From NCBI GenBank assembly GCA_964509845.1, contig CAZDZG010000045.1, positions 1 to 5,103 on the forward strand: DNA of 5,103 nucleotides, in the 5' to 3' direction. This document shows positions 1 through 5,103 of the stretch, piece by piece. The position numbers and the translations under genes are program-made. Within the stretch, counting starts at the first letter, position 1, and each line of letters begins with the position of its first letter. A model generated the notes under the pieces. It was not told the origin of the DNA and did not search any database. It saw only the letters and a list, made by a program, of their open reading frames with translations. The stretch is from WYZ-LMO6 sp964509845. GTDB taxonomy: Archaea; Hadarchaeota; Hadarchaeia; Hadarchaeales; WYZ-LMO6.

Positions 1-33
1 AGAGGCCCGCTCCAGGCCGACGCCTTTTCGGGT

Positions 34-1116
34 GTGGAGCCAATTAAATATAGAAGAAAGGGCCTACTTAAGGTTTACCCTAGGTTTTTTCCTCCAAAAA
101 AGAAGGGAAAAAGGGTGGAGCCGGGAAGGGTGCTGAGGGTAGGGAAAAGCTACCTACGTTACAGGGCGGGAAGACCCTCCCCGGTTTTCTGTAACTATTT
201 CATAACCGTCCGCTGCAACCTCAGCTGCTCCTACTGCCCGGTGAGAAACCCCACGGGATCCCCCATTTTCCCCTTCTGCCGCCGCACCAGGGAGGTGGGC
301 ACAGAGGAAGCCAAGAGGATGGTGGCGGAGGCGGCGGAGCTGGGGGTCCTCTGGATGTCCTTCAGCGGGGGTGAGCCCCTTCTGAGGGAGGACCTGGAGG
401 AGGTGGCGGGGGAGGGGAGGGAGCGGGGAATGGTCACCATCCTGGACACCAACGCCACGCTGGTGACGGAGAGGAGGGCCAAGAGCCTCGCCAGGGTCTT
501 CGAGGTGGCCGTGGTTTCCCTGCAGGGAATGGAGGAGGTGAACGATGCCATGAGGGGGAAGGGGGTATTCCGGAGAACCCTTCGGGGGATGGAGCTCCTC
601 CGGGAGGAGGGAATGCAGGTGGGTGTGAACTTCATCATCACCCGCCACAACTACGGGGAGATGGGAAAGGTGGTGGAGTTCCTCAGGGAAAGGGTGGACT
701 CCATAGTGTTCAACCCGGTCTGCCAGGCGGAGGCCTTCAGACCCAGGGGAAGGGAGGTAGAGGAGGTGGAGAGGAACCTTCTGAGGCTGAAGAGGGAGAA
801 TCCACGCCTCATCTACAACTCCCTCCAGCACCTGAAGGCCATCGGGAGGTACCTGAGGGGGGAGAGGGTGGTGGAGTGCGAGCCCTTCGACCTGCACTTC
901 TCCCTCGCGCCTGGAGGGGAGCTTTGCGGTTGCTTCTACCCCTTCCCGGTGGGAAGGCTGGAGGGGAACGGGAGGGAGCTGCTGGAGAGGGGAAGGAGGA
1001 TGAGGGAGAGGCTCTTCAAGGAATGCGGGGGCTGCGCCAACTCCAGCTACTTCCACGTTTCTCATCTCTTCCGGGGCCCCCTCCCCACCCTCCTCCTCCG
1101 GAGGTTTTCCCCTTGA
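34..1116 (+). CDS. Radical SAM enzyme with C-terminal twitch-type auxiliary Fe-S region
   Basis: Radical SAM enzyme, expected to cleave S-adenosylmethionine at a [4Fe-4S] cluster in the cytoplasm; substrate unknown. Residues below count from GTG at 34 (360 aa). The canonical CX3CX2C motif is Cys61, Cys65, Cys68, followed by SGGEP at 111-115 and a radical-SAM-like VSLQG...RGKGVF stretch at 161-179. The C-terminal part has C282-x12-G295-x4-C300, then C331-x2-C334, the spacing of a twitch/SPASM-type second cluster; Cys298 is an extra candidate ligand. The N-terminus is very basic. The start is uncertain: the frame is open back to base 1, GTG 34 has no ribosome site, and bases 40-110 use AT-richer codons than the rest and contain a TATA-like island. 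GTG 115 or GTG 130 are credible alternatives, the latter giving MLRVGKSYLRYRAG. First visible gene of a four-gene coupled operon with a UbiA prenyltransferase. Family confident; function not. Confidence 0.88.
   Translation: MEPIKYRRKGLLKVYPRFFPPKKKGKRVEPGRVLRVGKSYLRYRAGRPSPVFCNYFITVRCNLSCSYCPVRNPTGSPIFPFCRRTREVGTEEAKRMVAEAAELGVLWMSFSGGEPLLREDLEEVAGEGRERGMVTILDTNATLVTERRAKSLARVFEVAVVSLQGMEEVNDAMRGKGVFRRTLRGMELLREEGMQVGVNFIITRHNYGEMGKVVEFLRERVDSIVFNPVCQAEAFRPRGREVEEVERNLLRLKRENPRLIYNSLQHLKAIGRYLRGERVVECEPFDLHFSLAPGGELCGCFYPFPVGRLEGNGRELLERGRRMRERLFKECGGCANSSYFHVSHLFRGPLPTLLLRRFSP
41..54 (+). promoter_or_regulatory. Possible TATA-like promoter element of the operon
   Basis: An AT-rich island, AATTAAATATA, sits in otherwise GC-rich DNA. 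If it is an archaeal TATA box, transcription would begin roughly 25 bases downstream, near base 75, which fits a start for the radical SAM gene at GTG 115 or 130 rather than GTG 34. A bacterial -10 element is the other reading. The call rests on base composition only. Confidence 0.35.
1100..1105 (+). promoter_or_regulatory. Shine-Dalgarno site deciding a TTG start
   Basis: GGAGGT lies 7 bases upstream of TTG 1113. It is the strongest ribosome site in the window and lies inside the last codons of the radical SAM gene. It selects the TTG that overlaps that gene's TGA as the start of the UbiA gene, rather than the in-frame ATG at 1188, which has only a weak CAGG upstream. Confidence 0.75.
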
Positions 1117-2120
1117 AGATCCCCACCTGGGGAGGGTGGGGCAAGCTTCTCCTCCTCAGGGCCTGGAGGGTCCCCCTCCTGCTCAGGATGAGCTGGCTCC
1201 TGGGTCCCCTCTGGTATCTCCTCCTGACCCATCATCTGTACCCTCCCTCCCTCTCCCACCTCCTCTTTCCCCTCCTCCTTTCCCTCTTCTCCTACTACTC
1301 CTACGCCGTGCTCCTCAACGACTATTTCGATCAGGAAAGGGATCTCCTCTCGGGAAAGAGGGTGGTTCCCCTGGGGAGGAAGGAGTTCCTGCTCCTCTCC
1401 TCCCTCACCCTCCTCGTCTGCCTGCTGTCCTCCCTCCCCCTGAGGGGAAAGCCCTTCCTGCTCGCCGGGCTGATCCTGGCCACCCTCTACTCCCTGCCCA
1501 AAACGAGGCTGAAGGAAAGGGGCGTGGGGGGGATGCTGACCGACGTTCTGGTGGAGCTCATGCCCGTTCTCCTGGTTCTTTCCTTCTTCCTGCAGGTGGG
1601 GGGCCGGGGGGGTGCGGACCTGGCCCTCCTCCTTCTCCTCTATCTCTTCCTACACCTCTCCTCCGAGCTCGAGCACCTGCTCAGAGACTATGAGGGGGAC
1701 AGGAGGGCGGGGATCACCACCTTCGTCACCCTGGCGGGCCCGGAGGTTTCCAGGAGGTACCTCAAGATCTTCTCCCTCCTCACCCTTTTCCTCCTGGCCT
1801 CCTTCCTCCTCCTCTCCCTGCCCCGTCTGCCCTCCCTCCTCCCCCTCCTGGTGGGGTTCGGGCTCTTCCATCTCTTCCACCCCAGGCTCAATCCCGACGT
1901 GAAGGGGGCCTTTGAGGTGCCCCTGGCCTTTGCCGACTGGGTCTACCTCTTCCTCCTCCAGATCCTCCCCCTGTACCTCTCCCTTCTGCTGGCCCTGACC
2001 CATCCCCCCTTCTTTTATCTCTTCCCCCTCACCCTCCTCTTCGACCTCAAGTTAATACTGCTGGCCCTGGAGAGAGGGAAGAGGATTCATGAGGGTGGCC
2101 GTGTGTCACGATCTCCTTAA
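1113..2120 (+). CDS. UbiA-family membrane prenyltransferase
   Basis: Integral-membrane prenyltransferase of the UbiA superfamily, which moves a polyprenyl group from its diphosphate to an acceptor using Mg2+ held by two Asp-rich motifs. From TTG 1113 the protein has 335 aa. The first motif is N69-D70-x2-D73-x3-D77 (NDYFDQERD). The second is D192-x2-G-D196-x3-G200 (DYEGDRRAG), and the conserved loop YSLPKTRLKERG is at 126-137. About nine hydrophobic helices surround these. It is somewhat longer than the roughly 280-300 aa usual for the family, with a hydrophobic C-terminal extension. After the first motif it reads SGKRVVPLGR (80-89) rather than the RPIPSG-like segment I expect in archaeal digeranylgeranylglyceryl-phosphate synthases, so a specialised acceptor is more likely than core lipid synthesis. 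The start is chosen because TTGA overlaps the upstream stop behind GGAGGT. Its end overlaps the glycosyltransferase by 32 bases. Family confident; acceptor unknown. Confidence 0.88.
   Translation: MKIPTWGGWGKLLLLRAWRVPLLLRMSWLLGPLWYLLLTHHLYPPSLSHLLFPLLLSLFSYYSYAVLLNDYFDQERDLLSGKRVVPLGRKEFLLLSSLTLLVCLLSSLPLRGKPFLLAGLILATLYSLPKTRLKERGVGGMLTDVLVELMPVLLVLSFFLQVGGRGGADLALLLLLYLFLHLSSELEHLLRDYEGDRRAGITTFVTLAGPEVSRRYLKIFSLLTLFLLASFLLLSLPRLPSLLPLLVGFGLFHLFHPRLNPDVKGAFEVPLAFADWVYLFLLQILPLYLSLLLALTHPPFFYLFPLTLLFDLKLILLALERGKRIHEGGRVSRSP
2076..2086 (+). promoter_or_regulatory. Ribosome binding site of the glycosyltransferase gene
   Basis: Purine-rich GGGAAGAGGAT ends 2 bases before ATG 2089, with GAGG four bases upstream of the start. 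It lies within the UbiA coding region, so ribosomes finishing UbiA pass it before terminating at 2120, consistent with coupling. Confidence 0.5.
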
Positions 2121-3198
2121 CGTGAGGGGAGGGGCGGAGAGGGTGGCCCTGACCCTCTCCCGGGCCTTCAGGGCCGACTTGTTCGTTCTCCTCTACGAGC
2201 CGGAGAAAACCTTCGAGGAGGCGGGGAAGGTGAGGGTGCACGCCCTGGGGGCTCCCCCCCTCCCCTCCGACAAGAGGTTTTACCCCTGGATCTATCCCCT
2301 CTTCCACTCCGTCGGGATGTGGAGGTTCCTCACCCTGGGGCTGGAGGATTACGAGGTGGTGATCACCAGCGGCAAACTCGGCCTCTTCGCTAAGGGGAGG
2401 AGGACCCTCCACTACTGCCACTCCCCGCCCAGGTTCCTCTATGACCTCCGGCCCTTCATCCTCAGGCACCTGGAGAGGTTCCACGGAAGGCACGCCAGGC
2501 TCCTGGCGGAGGGGTGGTGGAGGATCTGGAGGAAGCTGGACGGCTGGGCGGCGAGCAGGCCCGATCTCCTGGTGGCAAACTCCAGAACGGTGCAGGAGAG
2601 GATAAGGAGGTTCTACGGAAGGAACTCGGTGGTGGTTTATCCCCCCGTGGAGGTGAAGAAGTTAAAGGTGAGGGAGGGGGGGGACTACTTCCTCGCCGTG
2701 GAGAGGCCCAGCCCGGAAAAGGGAATCGAGCTCCTGCTGGAGATCTTCCGCAGGATCCCAGAGGAGAGGCTGGTGTGGGTGGGGGATTACCTCGACCTTC
2801 CCTACCTGGAAAGGCTGGAGAGGAGGGTGAGGAGGATGAGGAACGTGACCTGGCTGAGGGGGGTGGGGGAGAAGGAGCTGAGGGAACTCTACGCGGGATG
2901 CAAGGCCGTCCTGCACACGGCGAGGGATGAAGACTTCGGGATGGTCCCCGTGGAGGCCATGGCCTGCGGCAAGCCCGTGATAGCGGTGAACCAGGGAGGG
3001 GTGAGGGAAACCGTGATCCATGGGGAGACGGGCATCCTGGTGGAGCCTCCCTTCCTCCCCAACTTCCTCAGGGCCATCAAGGGCTTCGATCCCTCCCGCT
3101 TCTCCCCCTGGAGGTGCAGGAGGAGGGCGGAGGAGTTCTCCAGCGAGAGGTTCGTGAGGAGGATGAGGGCCCTGGTGAGGGGGCTGGTGAAGGATTGA
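2089..3198 (+). CDS. GT4 glycosyltransferase, WbaZ/mannosyltransferase-like
   Basis: Family 4 (GT-B fold, retaining) glycosyltransferase of 369 aa, the usual length, expected to act in the cytoplasm or at the inner membrane face. The N-terminal acceptor domain opens MRVAVCHDLLNVRGGAERV, with the GGAER loop at 14-18, and carries YCHSPPRFLYDL at 109-120, a signature I associate with the WbaZ-like O-antigen mannosyltransferase subgroup. The C-terminal donor domain starts near VANSRTV (162-168). It has nucleotide-binding R206 and K211 in ERPSPEKG, then the EX7E pair E281 and E289 in EDFGMVPVEAMACGKPVIA, and GGVRETVIHGETG at 303-315. There is no membrane helix. ATG 2089 is preferred because the MRVAV strand is the normal family start and a purine-rich site precedes it. 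The gene overlaps both neighbours, so it is co-translated with UbiA and the membrane protein. A GDP-mannose donor is only a family-based guess; another sugar nucleotide is possible. Confidence 0.92.
   Translation: MRVAVCHDLLNVRGGAERVALTLSRAFRADLFVLLYEPEKTFEEAGKVRVHALGAPPLPSDKRFYPWIYPLFHSVGMWRFLTLGLEDYEVVITSGKLGLFAKGRRTLHYCHSPPRFLYDLRPFILRHLERFHGRHARLLAEGWWRIWRKLDGWAASRPDLLVANSRTVQERIRRFYGRNSVVVYPPVEVKKLKVREGGDYFLAVERPSPEKGIELLLEIFRRIPEERLVWVGDYLDLPYLERLERRVRRMRNVTWLRGVGEKELRELYAGCKAVLHTARDEDFGMVPVEAMACGKPVIAVNQGGVRETVIHGETGILVEPPFLPNFLRAIKGFDPSRFSPWRCRRRAEEFSSERFVRRMRALVRGLVKD
3186..3190 (+). promoter_or_regulatory. Possible ribosome binding site for the TTG start at 3195
   Basis: GGTGA lies four bases before TTG 3195 and can pair with the 16S 3' end (complement GGAGGTGATC). 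It is weaker than the site before the UbiA gene. Support comes mainly from the same TTGA stop/start arrangement and the absence of a sensible ATG; the first in-frame Met of this protein is residue 100. Confidence 0.4.
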
Positions 3199-3890
3199 CT
3201 CCCAGACCCGTAAGGGAGCTCCTCGACAGCCTGAGGTTCATCGTCAGACCCTCCAGGGTGCTCGCCGAAACCGAGGAGGAACTCCCCCTCCTCCTCTCCC
3301 TGCCCCTCCTCTACCTCCTGAGGTACCTCCACCTGTACCTCCACGCCCTGCTGGTTCACGGGGAGTTCTACCTCTCCAAGTACTCCAGCCTCTCCAGTTT
3401 CTTCCTCCACGAGTTCGACCCTTACCAGGGGTGGCTGAACGTGCTGGCCCTCCTCTCCCTTCCCTCCCTGCTCTATCTCCTGGGGAGGGCGATGGGGAGG
3501 GAGGTGAACTACCTCGCCGCGGAGCACGGCTTCTTCCACCTGCTGGTGGCCTCCATCTTCCTCGTCCCCTCCGACCTCGTCCACCTCTTCCTCCCCTCCA
3601 CCTACTTCCTGGGATACTGCATGCACCTCTCCCTCCTCCTGCATCTTCTCCTCCTGCCGGTCTGGATGAGCCTCTGGGCGGGGAGGTTCCTGGGGGTCGG
3701 GAAAAGGTACTCCCTTCTTCCCTCCTTCCTCTTCGTTTTCTCCCTCAAGTATCTGCCCCAGCTGGTCTTTTCTCCCCCCCTCCACCTGCTCATGGGCTGG
3801 CTTCTCTTCCTATCCTTCCTCCAGCAGGGGGAGAGGTCCAGGCTGCTGGTCCTCCCGCTCTGCGGGTTCTTCCTCCTCCTGCTGGGATGA
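3195..3890 (+). CDS. Polytopic membrane protein, possibly Yip1-like
   Basis: I do not recognise a specific family. From TTG 3195 the protein is 231 aa. It has a short polar N-terminus, MTPRPVRELLDSLRFIVRPS, then about six hydrophobic segments near residues 31-52, 82-98, 112-133, 138-161, 173-210 (probably two) and 216-231. The opening pattern of a helix, then an 'RPSRVLAE' turn, then acidic residues before the first membrane segment resembles Yip1-domain membrane proteins, but this is a weak likeness. Polar or charged residues within or beside the membrane segments include D75, E105, E110, H111, D127 and several His. TTG 3195 shares three bases with the glycosyltransferase TGA, copying the layout of the radical SAM/UbiA junction. 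As the last gene of the operon it may be a membrane partner, scaffold or transporter of the lipid-like product. It ends 3 bp from a convergent gene, with no terminator hairpin between them. Confidence 0.75.
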   Translation: MTPRPVRELLDSLRFIVRPSRVLAETEEELPLLLSLPLLYLLRYLHLYLHALLVHGEFYLSKYSSLSSFFLHEFDPYQGWLNVLALLSLPSLLYLLGRAMGREVNYLAAEHGFFHLLVASIFLVPSDLVHLFLPSTYFLGYCMHLSLLLHLLLLPVWMSLWAGRFLGVGKRYSLLPSFLFVFSLKYLPQLVFSPPLHLLMGWLLFLSFLQQGERSRLLVLPLCGFFLLLLG

Positions 3891-3893
3891 AAC

Positions 3894-4802
3894 CTACGCC
3901 GCCCTCCACCTCACATAATCCAGGTCGCAACCGGAGGGGCAGGGAAGCTCACAGAGGATACCTTCCTTCCTCAGGGAGAAGTTCCCCTCCAGGAGGTTCC
4001 CCAGGTAATAGGGCTCCCTGAGGGAGAGGAGATGGCTCCACATCATCCCCTGCCAGCACGTGTAAACGTCACCGTTGGGGGCGACGGCGAAGTGATTCGT
4101 TCCGGCCGTGCACCATCTCCTCTCCTGCCCGAAGGGAAACTCCACCTCCCTCCTGCTCACCAGGGCCCCCCTCACGAGCTCCCTCTCCTCTGGGCTGTAG
4201 GGGGAGAGGGGGTTGACGTAGGGATCGACATGTACGGGTATACCCCTGCGGTTGAAAATCCGCAGGTACTCCTTAAGGCTGGGCAGGAGGGAGGGGTGCG
4301 CCACCAGATTAACCGAGATCTTCGGATTGAGGGAGCGTAGCCTCTCCAGCCTTTCCAGAAAGGTTCCTAGCTCCACCGCGTGGGGATGGTAGCTCGCCGT
4401 TATGTGGCAGAACCTGCCAAGAACCTCCGCGAACTCCTCGGGGGGGAAGGAGAGATTGGTGGCCACGGCCACCCTATGCTTCCTGGGGATGCTTCCCAGG
4501 AATTCCCTGAAGCCTCTGGCCAGGAAGGGCTCACCCCCTGTGAGATCCAGGGTGCAGGGTGGAAGATCCTGAAGGAAGGAGAGGAACTCCCGGAACGGGA
4601 GATCCGAGGGATAGCGGGAAGGAAGTCCCAGGTCCTGGAGATGACAGTAAGGGCAGAGGCCATGGTAGTTGCACCTGAAGGTCACGGCCACGATCGCGTG
4701 AAGGGAGGGTCGGAAGAGGGTGCGCAGCTCGTAAAGGAGCCTGCTGAGGCTTCTGGACTGGAGGCGTGCCACCAGGGAACAGGCCACCGCCCTGAAGTTC
4801 AT
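3894..4802 (-). CDS. Radical SAM/SPASM-type enzyme with CX5CX2C cluster motif
   Basis: Second radical SAM enzyme, 302 aa, clearly different from the first. The cluster motif is Cys44-x5-Cys50-x2-Cys53 (CNYHGLCPYC), two residues longer than the canonical CX3CX2C but in the right place, after the first beta strand AIVAVTFR and before LTGGEP (87-92). The C-terminal part has C231-x12-G244-x4-C249, matching the first SPASM element CX9-15GX4C, then C284-x3-C288-x3-C292 near the end, so an auxiliary Fe-S cluster is likely. The first 35 residues are amphipathic and basic. ATG 4802 is the furthest upstream good start; it has only a weak AGGGA site 11 bases away, and GTG codons at residues 6 and 11 are alternatives. 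It is transcribed towards the operon and divergently from a secreted-protein gene. Substrate unknown: SPASM relatives modify peptides or proteins, but no precursor peptide is visible here. Confidence 0.87.
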   Translation of the reverse strand: MNFRAVACSLVARLQSRSLSRLLYELRTLFRPSLHAIVAVTFRCNYHGLCPYCHLQDLGLPSRYPSDLPFREFLSFLQDLPPCTLDLTGGEPFLARGFREFLGSIPRKHRVAVATNLSFPPEEFAEVLGRFCHITASYHPHAVELGTFLERLERLRSLNPKISVNLVAHPSLLPSLKEYLRIFNRRGIPVHVDPYVNPLSPYSPEERELVRGALVSRREVEFPFGQERRWCTAGTNHFAVAPNGDVYTCWQGMMWSHLLSLREPYYLGNLLEGNFSLRKEGILCELPCPSGCDLDYVRWRAA

Positions 4803-4843
4803 CCAGAAAAGTGTCCCTGCCTAAAGAAACGCTTTCCCCCGTA

Positions 4844-4857
4844 GGGGCTTAAAGGGG
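4844..4857. promoter_or_regulatory. Shared TATA-like element in divergent spacer
   Basis: GGGGCTTAAAGGGG is nearly symmetric around TTAA (4849-4852) and reads CCCCTTTAAGCCCC on the other strand. It is the best TATA-like candidate in the 76-bp spacer 4803-4878. On the plus strand its centre is about 28 bases before ATG 4879, which would place the transcript start at or next to that ATG (leaderless). On the minus strand a start near base 4825 would give a leader of roughly 24 bases before ATG 4802. Inferred from composition and distance only. Confidence 0.4.
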
Positions 4858-4878
4858 AAAAAACAAAGTAAAGAATGG

Positions 4879-5103
4879 ATGCGGCTTAAAAAGGGATTGG
4901 CACTCCTTCTCCTCCTTTCCCTGCTGGGAGCCTTCTTCCTTCCCCTCCCAGGGGTGGGGGCGGCCACCTACACCGATACCACGGACGCGGACTTCGCCCA
5001 GGGAATCCACGAAAACACGGAAAACGTGGGGGGGAACCTGAGGCTGAAGTCGGGCTTCCTCTCGGGCAGGTTCACCTCCAGGAGCTTCGGGGGTTCTGCC
5101 CAG
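4879..5103 (+). CDS. N-terminus of a secreted or surface protein (partial)
   Basis: Open reading frame of 75 codons with no stop, cut by the window edge. It begins with a clear Sec signal peptide: basic MRLKKG, a hydrophobic core LALLLLLSLLGAFFLPLP, and a probable cleavage after VGA (28) or VGAA (29). The mature part starts TYTDTTDADFAQGIHENT and contains GNLRLKSGFLSGRFTSRSF. This DTTDADF...G...NT...G...L.L...G.FTSR pattern is one I associate with beta-sandwich, LamG-like or DUF2341-type extracellular proteins, often of archaeal surfaces; this is recognition by eye, not a search. ATG 4879 is chosen because it keeps the charged n-region. The earlier ATG at 4875 is in another frame and stops after four codons. 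There is no good ribosome site, which agrees with leaderless expression from the TATA-like element at 4844-4857. Codon use matches the neighbours. Confidence 0.8.
   Translation, partial: MRLKKGLALLLLLSLLGAFFLPLPGVGAATYTDTTDADFAQGIHENTENVGGNLRLKSGFLSGRFTSRSFGGSAQ

Noticed and set aside
154..1065. 303-codon open frame on the minus strand opposite the first radical SAM gene
   Set aside because: The product is rich in His, Pro, Leu and Glu with no recognisable fold, while the opposite strand carries clear catalytic motifs. Long antisense frames are expected in GC-rich DNA with few stop triplets.
876..1112. Upstream extension of the UbiA reading frame to ATG 876
   Set aside because: It would overlap the radical SAM gene by about 240 bases and adds an Arg/Gly/Pro-rich low-complexity segment. 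TTG 1113 has a strong GGAGGT and a natural overlap with the stop codon.
1200..2060. Long CTC/CTCC-rich pyrimidine tracts resembling simple repeats
   Set aside because: They are Leu, Ser and Pro codons of membrane helices in a genome that prefers C-ending codons. The unit length and spacing are irregular, so this is not a true tandem repeat.
3114..3194. Upstream extension of the small membrane protein to ATG 3114
   Set aside because: It adds a Glu/Gly-rich stretch encoded by the conserved glycosyltransferase C-terminus and overlaps that gene by 85 bases. TTG 3195 fits the operon pattern.
2889..3785. 298-codon minus-strand open frame across the glycosyltransferase and membrane-protein genes
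   Set aside because: The translation is a low-complexity Glu/Gly/Val-rich string that mirrors the CTC/CCC runs of the membrane-protein gene, and it spans two real genes. It is a shadow.
3380..4021. Plus-strand 196-codon frame starting at 3431 that continues past the membrane-protein stop
   Set aside because: It is a Pro/Arg/Leu-rich shadow frame that runs into the antisense of the second radical SAM gene, with no motif or ribosome site.
4858..4866. A-rich run as a possible intrinsic terminator (T-run on the minus strand)
   Set aside because: No GC-rich hairpin precedes it on the relevant strand and no gene ends there. It lies in the divergent promoter spacer.

Overview
The window looks like dense, GC-rich prokaryotic DNA, most likely from a thermophilic archaeon. 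Supporting signs are arginine written mostly as AGG, strongly purine-biased coding strands for soluble proteins, TATA-like AT islands in otherwise GC-rich DNA, a possibly leaderless gene, and genes packed with overlaps. This is inference. A thermophilic bacterium with similar codon use, GGAGG ribosome sites and TTG starts cannot be excluded.

Layout. Four plus-strand genes run without any gap from about base 34 to 3890: a radical SAM enzyme with a C-terminal twitch-type auxiliary cluster region, a UbiA-family membrane prenyltransferase, a GT4 glycosyltransferase of the WbaZ/mannosyltransferase-like type, and a small polytopic membrane protein of unknown function. Junctions 1/2 and 3/4 are both four-base TTGA overlaps (TTG start sharing bases with a TGA stop), and junction 2/3 is a 32-base overlap. 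They are therefore almost certainly one translationally coupled operon. A convergent minus-strand gene, a second and different radical SAM/SPASM-type enzyme with unusual CX5CX2C cluster spacing, ends only 3 bp from the operon. A 76-bp divergent spacer with one nearly symmetric TATA-like element separates it from the first 75 codons of a secreted or surface protein that runs off the window.

How the genes may work together. The UbiA enzyme (prenyl transfer in the membrane), the GT4 enzyme (sugar transfer, family usually acting on lipid-linked or surface acceptors), a polytopic membrane protein and a radical SAM enzyme form a plausible pathway for a modified, glycosylated prenyl lipid or prenylated small molecule. 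No substrate can be read from the sequence. The second radical SAM gene lies in the opposite orientation, and whether it joins the same pathway is open. There is no RNA gene, mobile element, CRISPR array or intrinsic terminator that I can support, and no gene-free stretch longer than about 80 bp.
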